DNA from: a virus | DNA length: 41,557 nt | Direction: 5' to 3' (one strand) | Virus record (IMG/VR): IMGVR_UViG_3300020197_000053 | Coordinates: 1-41,557 of that record | Shown: positions 17,685-24,638 of the stretch, one piece after another | Layout: every line of letters begins with the position of its first letter | How positions within the stretch are numbered: position 1 is the first letter of the stretch | Notes under the pieces: generated by a model | Database searches by the model: none | The model's input: the letters and a program-made list of their open reading frames with translations, nothing else | Told to the model about the DNA's origin: nothing | Program-made: the position numbers and the translations under genes

Positions 17685-18279
17685 CCTCGCCGTTGCGCGT
17701 GTTCGTGTCCATCTGCCAGCGGTTCTTCACTTCGAGCATCACCGGCGAGTGTGTCCGCTTTTCGTTGAGATGGTCATCTTTACGCCAGCCATCCTTGACC
17801 GGCTTCGTTTGCCCGACGATGCGCCAGCCTGTCCCTCGCAGACTCGCGCCGGATTCGGTTTGGAGCGTGTAGGTTATCAGACGTTGCCCGCCCATCGCCC
17901 GCCACGCCCGCCAGCAGGCTTGGTAGAGCATCGAACACGCGCCTTTCGGGGCGGTTTCGATTGTGCAGACCCGCAGCACTTCGGCCGTCCATCCGTCCAT
18001 CAGCGTTGCCGAGAGCGGATTGCCCACTATTGCCACTCCGACCAGCTTCCCGTCGCACGCCAGGCCACACGACCACTTGCCGCCGTTGCGGGCCGTTCGC
18101 CCATTGTGCCGGTGGTAGGCTGCCACGAAGTCGTTGGCTTTCCTCAGAGTCATCGGCACGAGGTATGGTTTTCCAGATTCGACCGGCGCATAACCAGGCG
18201 CTGCACTGAACGCCTGCCCCGCTTCTCCGTTTCGGGGCGGCGCTTCAAGTCCTGGCAGCGTTGTGTCGGCGTGAGTCAT
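17671..18279 (-). CDS. XF1762-like (GNAT-type) acetyltransferase in cassette 5
   Basis: Protein of 202 residues. The core (from residue 43: MTLRKANDFVAAYHRHNGRT, then CDGKLVGVAIVGNPLSATL, EVLRVCTIETAPKGACSMLY, RLITYTLQTESGASLRGTGW) matches the XF1762 family of GNAT-like proteins found in phages and mobile elements. Its biochemical role is not established. The first 30 or so codons lie inside the attC, and a shorter start at 18159 (GTG) or 18153 (ATG) is possible. The C-terminus …AHNS-stop is completed across the recombination point: the last codons AAC AGT TGA come from the insertion site, as in cassette 1. Confidence 0.8.
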   Translation of the reverse strand: MTHADTTLPGLEAPPRNGEAGQAFSAAPGYAPVESGKPYLVPMTLRKANDFVAAYHRHNGRTARNGGKWSCGLACDGKLVGVAIVGNPLSATLMDGWTAEVLRVCTIETAPKGACSMLYQACWRAWRAMGGQRLITYTLQTESGASLRGTGWRIVGQTKPVKDGWRKDDHLNEKRTHSPVMLEVKNRWQMDTNTRNGEAHNS

Positions 18280-18308
18280 GGTCGGGCAGGCGTCAGTGAG
18301 CTTTCTCG
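17678..18308 (+). mobile_element. Solitary integron gene cassette (cassette 5)
   Basis: Cassette of 631 bases, bounded by the attI-like crossover (after G17677) and by the R' box GTTAGAC of its attC (18308-18314). Its first bases TTATGCGCC pair perfectly with R'' of its own attC (18185-18194), which shows that it can circularise. It contains one ORF on the minus strand, opposite to the attC orientation and in the direction of the surrounding phage early operon. Confidence 0.8.
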
Positions 18309-18314
18309 TTAGAC
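18188..18314 (+). repeat. attC5 recombination site of cassette 5
   Basis: R'' GCATAAC (18188-18194) and R' GTTAGAC (18308-18314) delimit a 127-base imperfect inverted repeat. Left arm GCTGCACTGAACGCCTGCCC pairs with the complement of the right arm (GCTCACTGACGCCTGCCC), leaving two unpaired bases (G and A) on the left arm. That is the asymmetry expected of the L'' side and sets the plus-strand orientation. Confidence 0.8.
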
Positions 18315-18367
18315 GGCTTCATAAAGCCTTTGGTAATTCGCACGGTCGCTCACCCGGAGCGTTAGCC
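18309..18367 (+). other. Half-attC remnant
   Basis: After attC5 comes a 53-base stretch that ends in a typical attC right arm: GGTCGCTCACCCGGAGC followed by GTTAGCC (18361-18367). The spacing from L' to R' is the same as in the other attC sites. No left arm (R''/L'') is present, so this looks like the residue of a further cassette whose body was deleted. The 10 bases GTTAGCCGTC here are the exact reverse complement of the R'' region of cassette 2 (32590-32599). Confidence 0.5.
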
Positions 18368-18368
18368 G

Positions 18369-18941
18369 TCAGCGTTCGCTCTCGATTTGCGCGAGCAGGC
18401 GAGCCAGGTCGCCAGTGGTGAATTTGCACGATTGCATTACGACTACGGTTTTACCTACGATTCGATACGGCAGGTTTCCACTCGCAGGCACAGCTTCCTC
18501 GGTGGTTTTCTTGTCCTCGATCCACGCTCGCTGTTCGGCGATTGTCCGGAGCCGGGCCCCAGAGAAGACTTGGGCGGCCTGTGCCGGTGTCAAATTTCGC
18601 ACGTCCATTTCGAGGGTTTCGCCGCCTGACACAAGCAGCGTCACCGGCGCGCTCGCGTGCTTCTTTTGGAGTTCGTAGGGCAGCCGGCGCAGGCGGCGGA
18701 CGCCGGGGGAGTCATTTAGAAGCAGGTTGGGGTAGAGTTGTTGCCGCCCGATCTGTTCAAAGCGATAGACGGTTTCGGGCGATATGTCTTTGCATTGGTC
18801 GCAGATTTGATCCACGAAGTCGGGATTCTCGTCGATGTTTTGGGCGATGAGCTGGCCCGCCTTGAACCAGCATTCGACGCCTTTGTTGATGAGGCCGATG
18901 ATTTCCACGATGTCTGCATTGTTGCGTTTAAGTGTGTTCAT
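18369..18941 (-). CDS. Hypothetical protein, probable DNA-associated (190 aa)
   Basis: Protein of 190 residues from ATG 18941 to a TGA two bases right of the GTTAGCC half-site. The N-terminal half is helical (KRNNADIVEIIGLINKGVEC, then AGQLIAQNIDENPDFVDQIC). The middle resembles ParB/KorB-like proteins (PGVRRLRRLPYELQKKHASA, LTPAQAAQVFSGARLRTIAE), and the C-terminal strand is YRIVGKTVVVMQSCKFTTGD. No definite family was recognised. The gene is AT-richer than its neighbours, suggesting separate acquisition. Its stop codon touches the attC-like core, so its 3' end may have been set by cassette events. Confidence 0.55.
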   Translation of the reverse strand: MNTLKRNNADIVEIIGLINKGVECWFKAGQLIAQNIDENPDFVDQICDQCKDISPETVYRFEQIGRQQLYPNLLLNDSPGVRRLRRLPYELQKKHASAPVTLLVSGGETLEMDVRNLTPAQAAQVFSGARLRTIAEQRAWIEDKKTTEEAVPASGNLPYRIVGKTVVVMQSCKFTTGDLARLLAQIESER

Positions 18942-19378
18942 AGAGTCGTGAGATGTTTTTCTATTTGTGCCGCCGCGTTTGTGGTTTTGAAGAAGAGGTT
19001 TTTGCCAGACCAGTAGCGGTTGCGGGCGCGGTGATGATCCCTGCACCGAAGCGAGCAGTATTTTCTTGATTTGGATTGCGATACGATTTCCTTGCCGCAG
19101 TATAGGCATTGGCTTTTGTAGCTTTCGACAGTCCATTCGGCGGCGCACCGATTCCGACAGACATAGCCGCCACACATACTTTCTTCTTTTACTTTGCCGC
19201 CACAAACCTCGCATGGCTTTAGGTCTTTTAGTATCCACGGAATGCCTTCGCCTTCCAGGCATTCGTCACTGCATACGCAGTGCGAGTATGTGCGTGCTTG
19301 GAATGGTTTTCCGCAACCCGTGCAAGTTCGGGTTTTGGATGGAGCGCAAATCACTGGAGCGAATGGGGGCGTGGTCAT
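18938..19378 (-). CDS. Multi-zinc-knuckle protein
   Basis: Protein of 146 residues starting at ATG 19378, coupled by ATGA to the Lar-like gene. It contains three cysteine clusters: CTGCGKPFQARTYSHCVCSD, CEVCGGKVKEESMC with CRNRC, and CLYCGKEIVSQSKSRKYCSL followed by RCRDHHRARNRYW. These look like treble-clef or zinc-ribbon units. The last, with histidines, is distantly reminiscent of phage HNH-type or recombination zinc fingers, but no catalytic HNH set is evident. Probably nucleic-acid binding. It shares the lower GC content of its downstream neighbour. Confidence 0.55.
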   Translation of the reverse strand: MTTPPFAPVICAPSKTRTCTGCGKPFQARTYSHCVCSDECLEGEGIPWILKDLKPCEVCGGKVKEESMCGGYVCRNRCAAEWTVESYKSQCLYCGKEIVSQSKSRKYCSLRCRDHHRARNRYWSGKNLFFKTTNAAAQIEKHLTTL

Positions 19379-19638
19379 AGCGGGCGGTGGGAGGAGGTGC
19401 CGAGGCGGCGGTCGAGGTCGGTGTGGAGGTTGGCGGCGTCGCGCTCGGCGAGTTCGGCGCGGATCGTGGCGGTGGCTTCGTTCCATGAGATGCCGGGCGA
19501 GGTGTTGGCGGGGCCGCGGGCGCCGCAGGAGGCGCACATGACGGCGCCCACGCTCGGGTTCACATGGGGAAGGTCCGGCGGGGGCTCGGGCAGGAAAGCC
19601 GAGGACTCGCCGCAGAAGGGGCAGGGGTTGAGTTTCAT
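19375..19638 (-). CDS. Lar-like restriction-alleviation zinc protein
   Basis: Protein of 87 residues starting MKLNPCPFCGESSAF. The CPFCG start followed by a second CASCG (AVMCASCGARGPANTSPGIS) and a 'WNEA' motif matches Lar/DUF-type phage proteins in which CPFCG…C..C…A…WN is characteristic. The family's founding member reduces type I restriction by stimulating methylation; most relatives are untested. The stop overlaps the next ATG. Confidence 0.65.
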   Translation of the reverse strand: MKLNPCPFCGESSAFLPEPPPDLPHVNPSVGAVMCASCGARGPANTSPGISWNEATATIRAELAERDAANLHTDLDRRLGTSSHRPL

Positions 19639-19666
19639 GCTAGACTCCGGTGTTGGAACGGGACGG

Positions 19667-19784
19667 GAAACTTGCAAACCCGGATAAACACGGATGCCAA
19701 GGGCTTGCGGAAGCGGATTTCGGTCTCTGAATCCGTGTCCATCTGTGTTTATCCGTGGTTGAACTGTGGTTTCCAGGTTCATGG
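19667..19784. repeat. Dispersed host-type repeat, copy 1
   Basis: Begins GGGAAACTTGCAAACCCGGAT and ends at GTTCATGG. It shares nearly its whole length with copy 2 (19888-20022). The ends (CGGATAAACACGGAT … ATCCGTGTCCATCTGTGTTT) form a long inverted repeat. Elements with this 'CGGATAAACACGGAT' theme are, from memory, common dispersed repeats in Verrucomicrobiota and Planctomycetota genomes. The copy starts right after the stop codon of the methyltransferase remnant. Confidence 0.7.
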
Positions 19785-19877
19785 TGTGATCTCCATCGCG
19801 GCGCGGACGAACTCGGCGCCGAGGGGCGCGACAATCGCGTTGCCATAGCCTCTCAGCAGGGCGACGCGACCGGGGAA
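19779..19877 (-). pseudogene. dcm-like: C-terminal remnant of a DNA (cytosine-5) methyltransferase
   Basis: The only preserved coding stretch reads FPGRVALLRGYGNAIVAPLG followed by AEFVRAAMEITP and a stop. The '…R.GYGNAIV…AAEFI' pattern is the conserved C-terminal end (motif X region) of C5-cytosine DNA methyltransferases. No catalytic PC or ENV motifs occur nearby, because the sequence upstream is occupied by repeat copy 2. It is therefore a truncated gene, with a repeat copy on each side. Confidence 0.7.
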
Positions 19878-19887
19878 GGCCGTGGCG

Positions 19888-20022
19888 AGCAGGAAACTTG
19901 CAACCACGGATGGACACGGATAAACACGGATGCCAAGGGCTTGCGGAAGCGGATTTCGGCCTCTGAATCCGTGTCCATCTGTGTTTATCCGTGGTTGAAC
20001 TGTGGTTTCTAGGTTCATGGGT
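19888..20022. repeat. Dispersed host-type repeat, copy 2
   Basis: Longer copy, beginning AGGAAACTTGCAACCACGG and ending GTTCATGG at the dnaB stop codon. It has the complete inverted ends (ACCACGGATGGACACGGAT against ATCCGTGTCCATCTGTGTTT), so it can fold as a hairpin. It differs from copy 1 by a few substitutions and a 17-base insertion in the left arm. On the minus strand it starts ATGAACCT and overlaps the dnaB stop, exactly as copy 1 overlaps the methyltransferase stop. Confidence 0.7.
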
Positions 20023-21598
20023 CGTTGGATTCGGGCGGGAGCCATTCGTCGGGCTGGGCGGGTGGGGGCGAGGCGGGTTTGATGCGTTCGCCTTTGTTGG
20101 CTTGCTCGTGGCCGTGGCGGACTTTCCAGGCGTGCCAGTCCTCGAAGCGGAACTGGTTTTTGTGGAAGAGCAGCTCGATCTTGCCGGTGGCGCCGTCACG
20201 GTTTTTGGCCACGAAACCGTTGATGCGCTGCGGAAGTTCGCTCCACTCGACCTGCCGGGTTCCGCCGGAGGTGTAGTGGTCGAAGATGAGGTCGGTGTCG
20301 TCGGGCGGCGGGTCCTCGCCCTTGCGCGGGCGCTTGCGCTCGGGGAAGTAGAGGAAGAGGACGGCGTCGGAGTCCTGCTCGATGGCGCCGCAGTCGCGCA
20401 GGTCGGACATGACGGGGACGCGATGGCTTTCGGCCTGCTCGATGTTGCGGTTCATCTGGGCGAGGATGATCCACGGGACGTTGAGGTCTTTCTTGAGCTG
20501 GACGAACTGGGCGGAGATGTCGGTGAGTTCCTGGACGCGGTCGATGCGGCCGCTGCGGCGGTCGGGCAGGACGAGCTGAAGGTAGTCGAGGACGAAGCAC
20601 TTGACGCCGAACTCGCGGACCATGCGGCGGGCCTTGGCGGCGATCTGGCTGATGGTCTGGCTGGGCTGGGAGTCAAGGGCAATGCGGGCGCCGGCGACTT
20701 GCGGGGCGGTGTTGAGCAGGGCTTGAAGGTCGGCGTTGGACATGAAGCCTTGCTTGAACTTGCCGGCGCTGACCTGGGCTTCGCCAAAGAGCATGCGGCG
20801 GCCAAGGCTCTTGGCGGACATCTCGAGCGAGAAGACGCCGACGGGGATGCCGGTCTGTTTCAGACCCGCCTCGTTGGTATGTTCATAGCGAAGGGTAAGG
20901 TGGCTGACGATGTTGAGGGCGAGCGTGGTCTTGCCGCTGCCGGGACGGCCGGCGAGGACGACATAGCCATCCTCGGGGATGCCGCCGAGGACCTTGTCCA
21001 TGTAATCGAGGCCGGTGGGGAGCCCGTCGATCTGGAGGCCGCCCTTGTGGTAGTGCTCGATGTGGGCGAGGGCGGCTTGGACGGCGGGGCGGAAGTCCCA
21101 GCAGTCTTGCTGGGTGGTGACCTCGGCGGTGGCGCGGTGGACGGTCTCGGCGGCGGCGTTGACGAAGGCGCCGACGTCGGGGCCGGTGTCGGCGGTCATG
21201 GCCTGGGCGCAGACTTTGGAGCACGCGGCGATGACGCGGCGAAGGCGCCACTTGTCGCGGAGGGTGTCGATGAAGAGCGGGAGGCGGGAGCGCAAGGGCG
21301 ACTCGTTCATCCACTGGCCAAGGCCGGGGAGGCCGCCGGCGGCGTTGAGGATGTCGGGCGTGGCCTTGAGCGTCTCGTAAATGACGTGGTAATCGACTGT
21401 GCGGCCGTCGCGGGCGATCTTGAGGACGACGTCGAACACGTTGCGGAAGCGGTGGTCGAAGAACCAGTCGGGCGTGGCGCCGGCCTGGAGGACGACGTCG
21501 AGCGCGGCGTGGCCGTCCTGAAGGATGGCGCCGAGGACGGCCTGCTCCGCCTCGGGGGAGTAAGGCGGGAGCGAGTCGGTGGGGGTGGGAGGGGTCAT
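20015..21598 (-). CDS. dnaB: Replicative DNA helicase (DnaB-like)
   Basis: Protein of 527 residues. The N-terminal DnaB helical domain (EAEQAVLGAILQDGHAALDV) spans about 15-120. The RecA-like ATPase domain carries the Walker A motif AGRPGSGKTT (about 216-225), Walker B in CFVLDYLQLV (about 330), and the QLKKDLNVPWIILAQMNRNI sensor region with an arginine-rich H4-like segment. Length fits replicative helicases. It unwinds phage DNA at the fork. It follows the winged-helix initiator and a small gene in one operon, with overlapping start/stop codons. The C-terminus runs to the edge of repeat copy 2. Confidence 0.95.
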   Translation of the reverse strand: MTPPTPTDSLPPYSPEAEQAVLGAILQDGHAALDVVLQAGATPDWFFDHRFRNVFDVVLKIARDGRTVDYHVIYETLKATPDILNAAGGLPGLGQWMNESPLRSRLPLFIDTLRDKWRLRRVIAACSKVCAQAMTADTGPDVGAFVNAAAETVHRATAEVTTQQDCWDFRPAVQAALAHIEHYHKGGLQIDGLPTGLDYMDKVLGGIPEDGYVVLAGRPGSGKTTLALNIVSHLTLRYEHTNEAGLKQTGIPVGVFSLEMSAKSLGRRMLFGEAQVSAGKFKQGFMSNADLQALLNTAPQVAGARIALDSQPSQTISQIAAKARRMVREFGVKCFVLDYLQLVLPDRRSGRIDRVQELTDISAQFVQLKKDLNVPWIILAQMNRNIEQAESHRVPVMSDLRDCGAIEQDSDAVLFLYFPERKRPRKGEDPPPDDTDLIFDHYTSGGTRQVEWSELPQRINGFVAKNRDGATGKIELLFHKNQFRFEDWHAWKVRHGHEQANKGERIKPASPPPAQPDEWLPPESNDP

Positions 21599-21981
21599 GC
21601 GAGCGGGGTTCTTCCGTGCTTCGGCGGCACTCTAGCCCACGATGCAAGCGTGACCGCAAGGTGCGTCTGGTTGAGGCGCTCGGATACGTGCTTCAACTTT
21701 CGGGCCAACCCTTCCAAGTCGGTGATGTGATCGCGCAAGGCAAAGTCCGAGCTCACGAGTTCGGCGAACTCGGCACCCGTGATCTCGCGCGGGGTGGGTG
21801 TGTGGTTCAGGGCGTCGAGCAGCAACCGGGCGTCTCTCAAGGAGAGTGGGTTCCTGAAATCCCGCATCACGATGGCGAATGGTTTGGTGTCGTGGTAGAG
21901 CTCGGAGAGGCAGTGGTTGTAGGACCACACATCCGGCGCTTCGGTGGAGGGTTCGAGTTTCGGACGGCGTATTTTTTTCAT
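21595..21981 (-). CDS. Hypothetical protein between initiator and helicase
   Basis: Protein of 128 residues starting MKKIRRPKLEPSTEAPDVWS, largely helical, with LRDARLLLDALNHTPTPREI and a C-terminal basic helix (LEGLARKLKHVSERLNQTHL). Starts and stops overlap both neighbours by four bases. Position between a replication initiator and DnaB suggests a helicase-loader or accessory role, but no AAA+ or other motif is present. Confidence 0.55.
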   Translation of the reverse strand: MKKIRRPKLEPSTEAPDVWSYNHCLSELYHDTKPFAIVMRDFRNPLSLRDARLLLDALNHTPTPREITGAEFAELVSSDFALRDHITDLEGLARKLKHVSERLNQTHLAVTLASWARVPPKHGRTPLA

Positions 21982-22913
21982 ACGGGGATGGAGAACAGGC
22001 TGGTCTGAAGTTCACGTTCGCGGGCGCGGAGGGCGTGGTGCTCGGCGTCGGGGGTGGTGCCGGCGAGGGCGTCGAGCTGGTCGGAGACTTCGCGGAGTTC
22101 GCGGTTGATGGCTTCGCGGGCTTTCTGGCTGGCGATGAGGTGGACGGCGGTGGATCCGGCGCCGTTGGGCGGGGCGGCGAGGTCGCCAAGGGCCTTGGGG
22201 TGGCGGCGTTGAAAGTCGGAGCGGAAGCGGAGCAGGAGCGTGGTGGTCCAGCGGTTGAAAGAGCGGTTGTTTTCGACCATGGAGGCATACCAGTCGACGG
22301 CCCAGGGTTCGGGGATGAAAGGTGCGCCGACGTCGAGCAAGGCGCCCCGGGTCTCGGTGGTGTCGAGGAACTCGATCACGTCGTCGAGCGTCGGTGGGTT
22401 GGATGCGGAGGCGATGGGGGCAGTCGGGTTTGGCGGGGTTCCTGACTCCGCGCGCGCGCGCTCCCCCCTCCCTATCTCCCCTCCTTTCTCCTTACTCTGT
22501 GTCGGGTCTGTTGCTCGGTCTGGTGTCGTGTCCGCTGACGGGTCTGCTGCTTGGTTTGTTGCCGGGTGTGGTGTCTGGTAGGTGTTGTAGTTGGTGACGG
22601 TGATGAGGGTGGAGACGGTGTCGGATTTGACGCGGACCATGCCCTTGGCGGCGAGCTCGCGGAGGAAGCCGGCCGCTTTCTCGCGTCCCCACTGCCAGCG
22701 GTCGGCGAGGCTGACGATGCTCCAGGCGAGCTGGCCGCGTTCGACGACGACGGGGACGCCGCGGATGCGGAGTTCGTGGCGTTCGGTGTTGGCGAGGAGG
22801 AGGATGTCGATCCAGGCTTGGGCGCGGTTGAAGGGTTCGGCGAGCCATAGGTCGTGGGTGCTGAGCCTGCGGGTCAGCGTGAGGGTGCCTGAGAGGTGGT
22901 TCATGGGGGTCAT
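21978..22913 (-). CDS. Replication initiator / replisome organiser-like (winged helix)
   Basis: Protein of 311 residues from ATG 22913. The N-terminal winged-helix region (RAQAWIDILLLANTERHELR, GQLAWSIVSLADRWQWGREK, then FLRELAAKGMVRVKSD and ITVTNYNTYQ) is the characteristic start of phage replisome-organiser and DnaD-like proteins. A Thr/Pro/Asp-rich linker (about 120-180) separates it from a C-terminal helical region with W-rich motifs (EPWAVDWYASMVENNRSFNR) followed by a coiled coil. It is expected to bind the origin and recruit the DnaB helicase encoded two genes downstream. Confidence 0.8.
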   Translation of the reverse strand: MTPMNHLSGTLTLTRRLSTHDLWLAEPFNRAQAWIDILLLANTERHELRIRGVPVVVERGQLAWSIVSLADRWQWGREKAAGFLRELAAKGMVRVKSDTVSTLITVTNYNTYQTPHPATNQAADPSADTTPDRATDPTQSKEKGGEIGRGERARAESGTPPNPTAPIASASNPPTLDDVIEFLDTTETRGALLDVGAPFIPEPWAVDWYASMVENNRSFNRWTTTLLLRFRSDFQRRHPKALGDLAAPPNGAGSTAVHLIASQKAREAINRELREVSDQLDALAGTTPDAEHHALRARERELQTSLFSIPV

Positions 22914-22918
22914 GGCTG

Positions 22919-22987
22919 CTATTCCTCGGCTTGTTCTGCGCACCAGCCGCCGTTGCAGGCGAGTTCGTCAGTCATGGGGTTGTTCAT
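22919..22987 (-). CDS. Tiny ORF in the early operon (22 aa)
   Basis: Frame MNNPMTDELACNGGWCAEQA… whose ATG overlaps the upstream TGA and which ends six bases before the initiator gene. It fills the gap in a chain of overlapping genes. It carries two cysteines and is otherwise featureless. It could serve as a translational bridge. Confidence 0.3.
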   Translation of the reverse strand: MNNPMTDELACNGGWCAEQAEE

Positions 22988-23166
22988 TCGCTGCGTTTTT
23001 CTTGTTTCTGGACCCAGAGTCCGTTGCCGAATTTGATGCGCCAGCCGCGGTGGTTGGCGCCGTTGACGGCGAGGCCTTCGCCGGTCCACCTCCAGCGGAC
23101 GCGGTCGCTGGGGTGATGGAGGAGCCGCACGAGGCCGCGCATCCGTAGGCGGCGCCAGGGGTTCAT
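22984..23166 (-). CDS. Small basic hypothetical protein (60 aa)
   Basis: Tryptophan- and arginine-rich protein (MNPWRRLRMRGLVRLLHHPS, RWRWTGEGLAVNGANHRGWR) with a basic end, consistent with nucleic-acid binding. Its ATG overlaps the TGA of the upstream 44-residue gene and its TGA overlaps the next ATG. Confidence 0.5.
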   Translation of the reverse strand: MNPWRRLRMRGLVRLLHHPSDRVRWRWTGEGLAVNGANHRGWRIKFGNGLWVQKQEKRSE

Positions 23167-23297
23167 GGGGCGGGCTTGCCGCCCCAGATGAAGGTGACGC
23201 CCTGGCCGCGGGGGTCGTAGACGGTGACGGCGCAGCGCCGGACGATGACGGACCGTCGCCGCGGTTTGCGGGGCCGGGATGGGGGTCGGGGTTTCAC
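23163..23297 (-). CDS. Small basic protein (44 aa)
   Basis: Begins with GTG 23297, overlapping the TGA of the upstream gene: MKPRPPSRPRKPRRRSVIVR, then a beta-like segment AVTVYDPRGQGVTFIWGG. The Arg/Pro-rich N-terminus suggests nucleic-acid contact. Support comes from perfect chaining with neighbours. Confidence 0.45.
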   Translation of the reverse strand: MKPRPPSRPRKPRRRSVIVRRCAVTVYDPRGQGVTFIWGGKPAP

Positions 23298-23971
23298 CAC
23301 TTGCCTTTCTGCCGCGGTTTGCGGGTGTAGTAACGGTCGCGCGGGCCGTTGGGTTTGAGGCCGACTTTCATGCCGGGGACAAACCATGGGCGCCAGTCGG
23401 GCTTGACGTCGAGCCAGGCGCGCCGGCCGTCGACCTGAAGCTCGATGACCATGGGGTTGGGGAAGTTGACGCGGGTGACGGTGCCGATAATGGGCCATTC
23501 CACGAGCGGACTTGGCGTTCCGGCGGGTTTTTCGGACACGGCGGCTTCGGAGACGGTGCGCGCGCCCAAAGGGGCTGCGTCGCCGTCCCGTGGGGCGTTG
23601 AGCCATGCCTGGATTTCGTCGCCGACGCCGAGGTGGGCGGCGAGTTTTTCGGCGGCGGCGCGTGTCCAGCGGATCTTGCGGTCGACAGGAAGCCAGTCGG
23701 TGCCTTCGGAGAAGCGAGCGCGGGCTTTTTTGAGCGCACCGAAGGGTCTGCCGAGGCGGATGGCGAGGTCGCGCTCGGCGATCGGGAAGGCGGCTTGCGG
23801 GGCGGTGTCCCCAGCGGAATGTTCCGGGCTGGGACAAGTGGTTACCTTGGCCTCAACAGCCCTGATGTGCTGGCCCTCCTTGGCCGGGGGCACCTCGCCG
23901 CAAGCGTCTTGTGTCGTGTCCATAACCCGATTTGGCCAAAATTCTCCGCAACCTGACCCATTATCCAGCAT
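23294..23971 (-). CDS. Hypothetical protein with DNA-binding-like region (225 aa)
   Basis: Starts at ATG 23971 within the stop of the upstream gene, or alternatively at ATG 23917. Residues about 60-115 resemble a helix-turn-helix (IAERDLAIRLGRPFGALKKA, RWTRAAAEKLAAHLGVGDEI). The C-terminal half is beta-rich (VEWPIIGTVTRVNFPNPMVI, then WLDVKPDWRPWFVPGMKVGL) and ends in a basic RYYTRKPRQKGKW tail, suggesting an SH3/OB-like nucleic-acid-binding fold. No family was recognised. Confidence 0.55.
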   Translation of the reverse strand: MLDNGSGCGEFWPNRVMDTTQDACGEVPPAKEGQHIRAVEAKVTTCPSPEHSAGDTAPQAAFPIAERDLAIRLGRPFGALKKARARFSEGTDWLPVDRKIRWTRAAAEKLAAHLGVGDEIQAWLNAPRDGDAAPLGARTVSEAAVSEKPAGTPSPLVEWPIIGTVTRVNFPNPMVIELQVDGRRAWLDVKPDWRPWFVPGMKVGLKPNGPRDRYYTRKPRQKGKW

Positions 23972-24638
23972 CGCCCGACGCCGAAACCGCACCCCCCCCC
24001 CCGCCACCACCCGCGGGCAGGCTGGCGGCCGGGGCCGGGCCCAGGTCGCCGCGATCCGGCGGCAGACCAGCCGCACCAAGTGCCGCACCGCCGCCGCCGA
24101 CTCCACCAAAACCTCCAGAAAAGCCACCGTTCGCGCTTAATTCGGAATCAAGAGCACGCCCGCCAGCGTCCGGCAGCCCGGCCAGGTATCCCGCCACGTC
24201 CTCGCGCCGCACTTCGCTTTTATGTGCCACCCGCACCGTAGCCTCACCCATCAAAAGGAGCGCCTTGTCGGCAGCCTGGCACGCATTGAGCACCAGCAGG
24301 CCAGCCGGGATCTTGTCGACCTCGGCCGTAGCCCTCTCGACTGCCAGCCTTGCGAAGCCACGGAACAGTCCAGCTAACCTCTTCTTTTCTGGCTCCGCGG
24401 CCTCGGGATATTTCGCCGCCAACGCCGCCACGGTGTTTCGGCTGACATGGAAGGCCGCGGCGACGTGCCGGAACGAAAGCCCCTCGTGAAGCGCGGCCAG
24501 GATAGCCGCCACCCGCTCACGGTCCCGCTCGATCCGGCTCCCGTCGTGGCCACCACTCGCCGCGCGCACATCGACCGTGAGCAACTCCGCCCCCTTGGCC
24601 TCCTCCAGCTCGGGAAACTCAACTTGAAGCTCGCTCAT
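23961..24638 (-). CDS. Helix-turn-helix protein, possible small terminase or regulator
   Basis: Protein of 225 residues; ATG 24638 overlaps the upstream TGA. A helix-turn-helix lies at about 45-75 (ILAALHEGLSFRHVAAAFHV, SRNTVAALAAKYPEA). A helical domain follows (GFARLAVERATAEVDKIPAG, ACQAADKALLLMGEAT). The C-terminus is a Gly/Ala-rich tail containing a run of glycines encoded by an 11-base C tract near 23991-24001. Small terminase subunits and phage regulators share this HTH plus helical layout; no other terS candidate stands out near terL. Confidence 0.5.
   Translation of the reverse strand: MSELQVEFPELEEAKGAELLTVDVRAASGGHDGSRIERDRERVAAILAALHEGLSFRHVAAAFHVSRNTVAALAAKYPEAAEPEKKRLAGLFRGFARLAVERATAEVDKIPAGLLVLNACQAADKALLLMGEATVRVAHKSEVRREDVAGYLAGLPDAGGRALDSELSANGGFSGGFGGVGGGGAALGAAGLPPDRGDLGPAPAASLPAGGGGGGGAVSASGDAG

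Noticed and set aside
19640-20012. Short proteins read from the dispersed repeats (…RINTDGHGFR…, …HPCLSV…)
   Set aside because: These are translations of the palindromic repeat and have no independent coding support.
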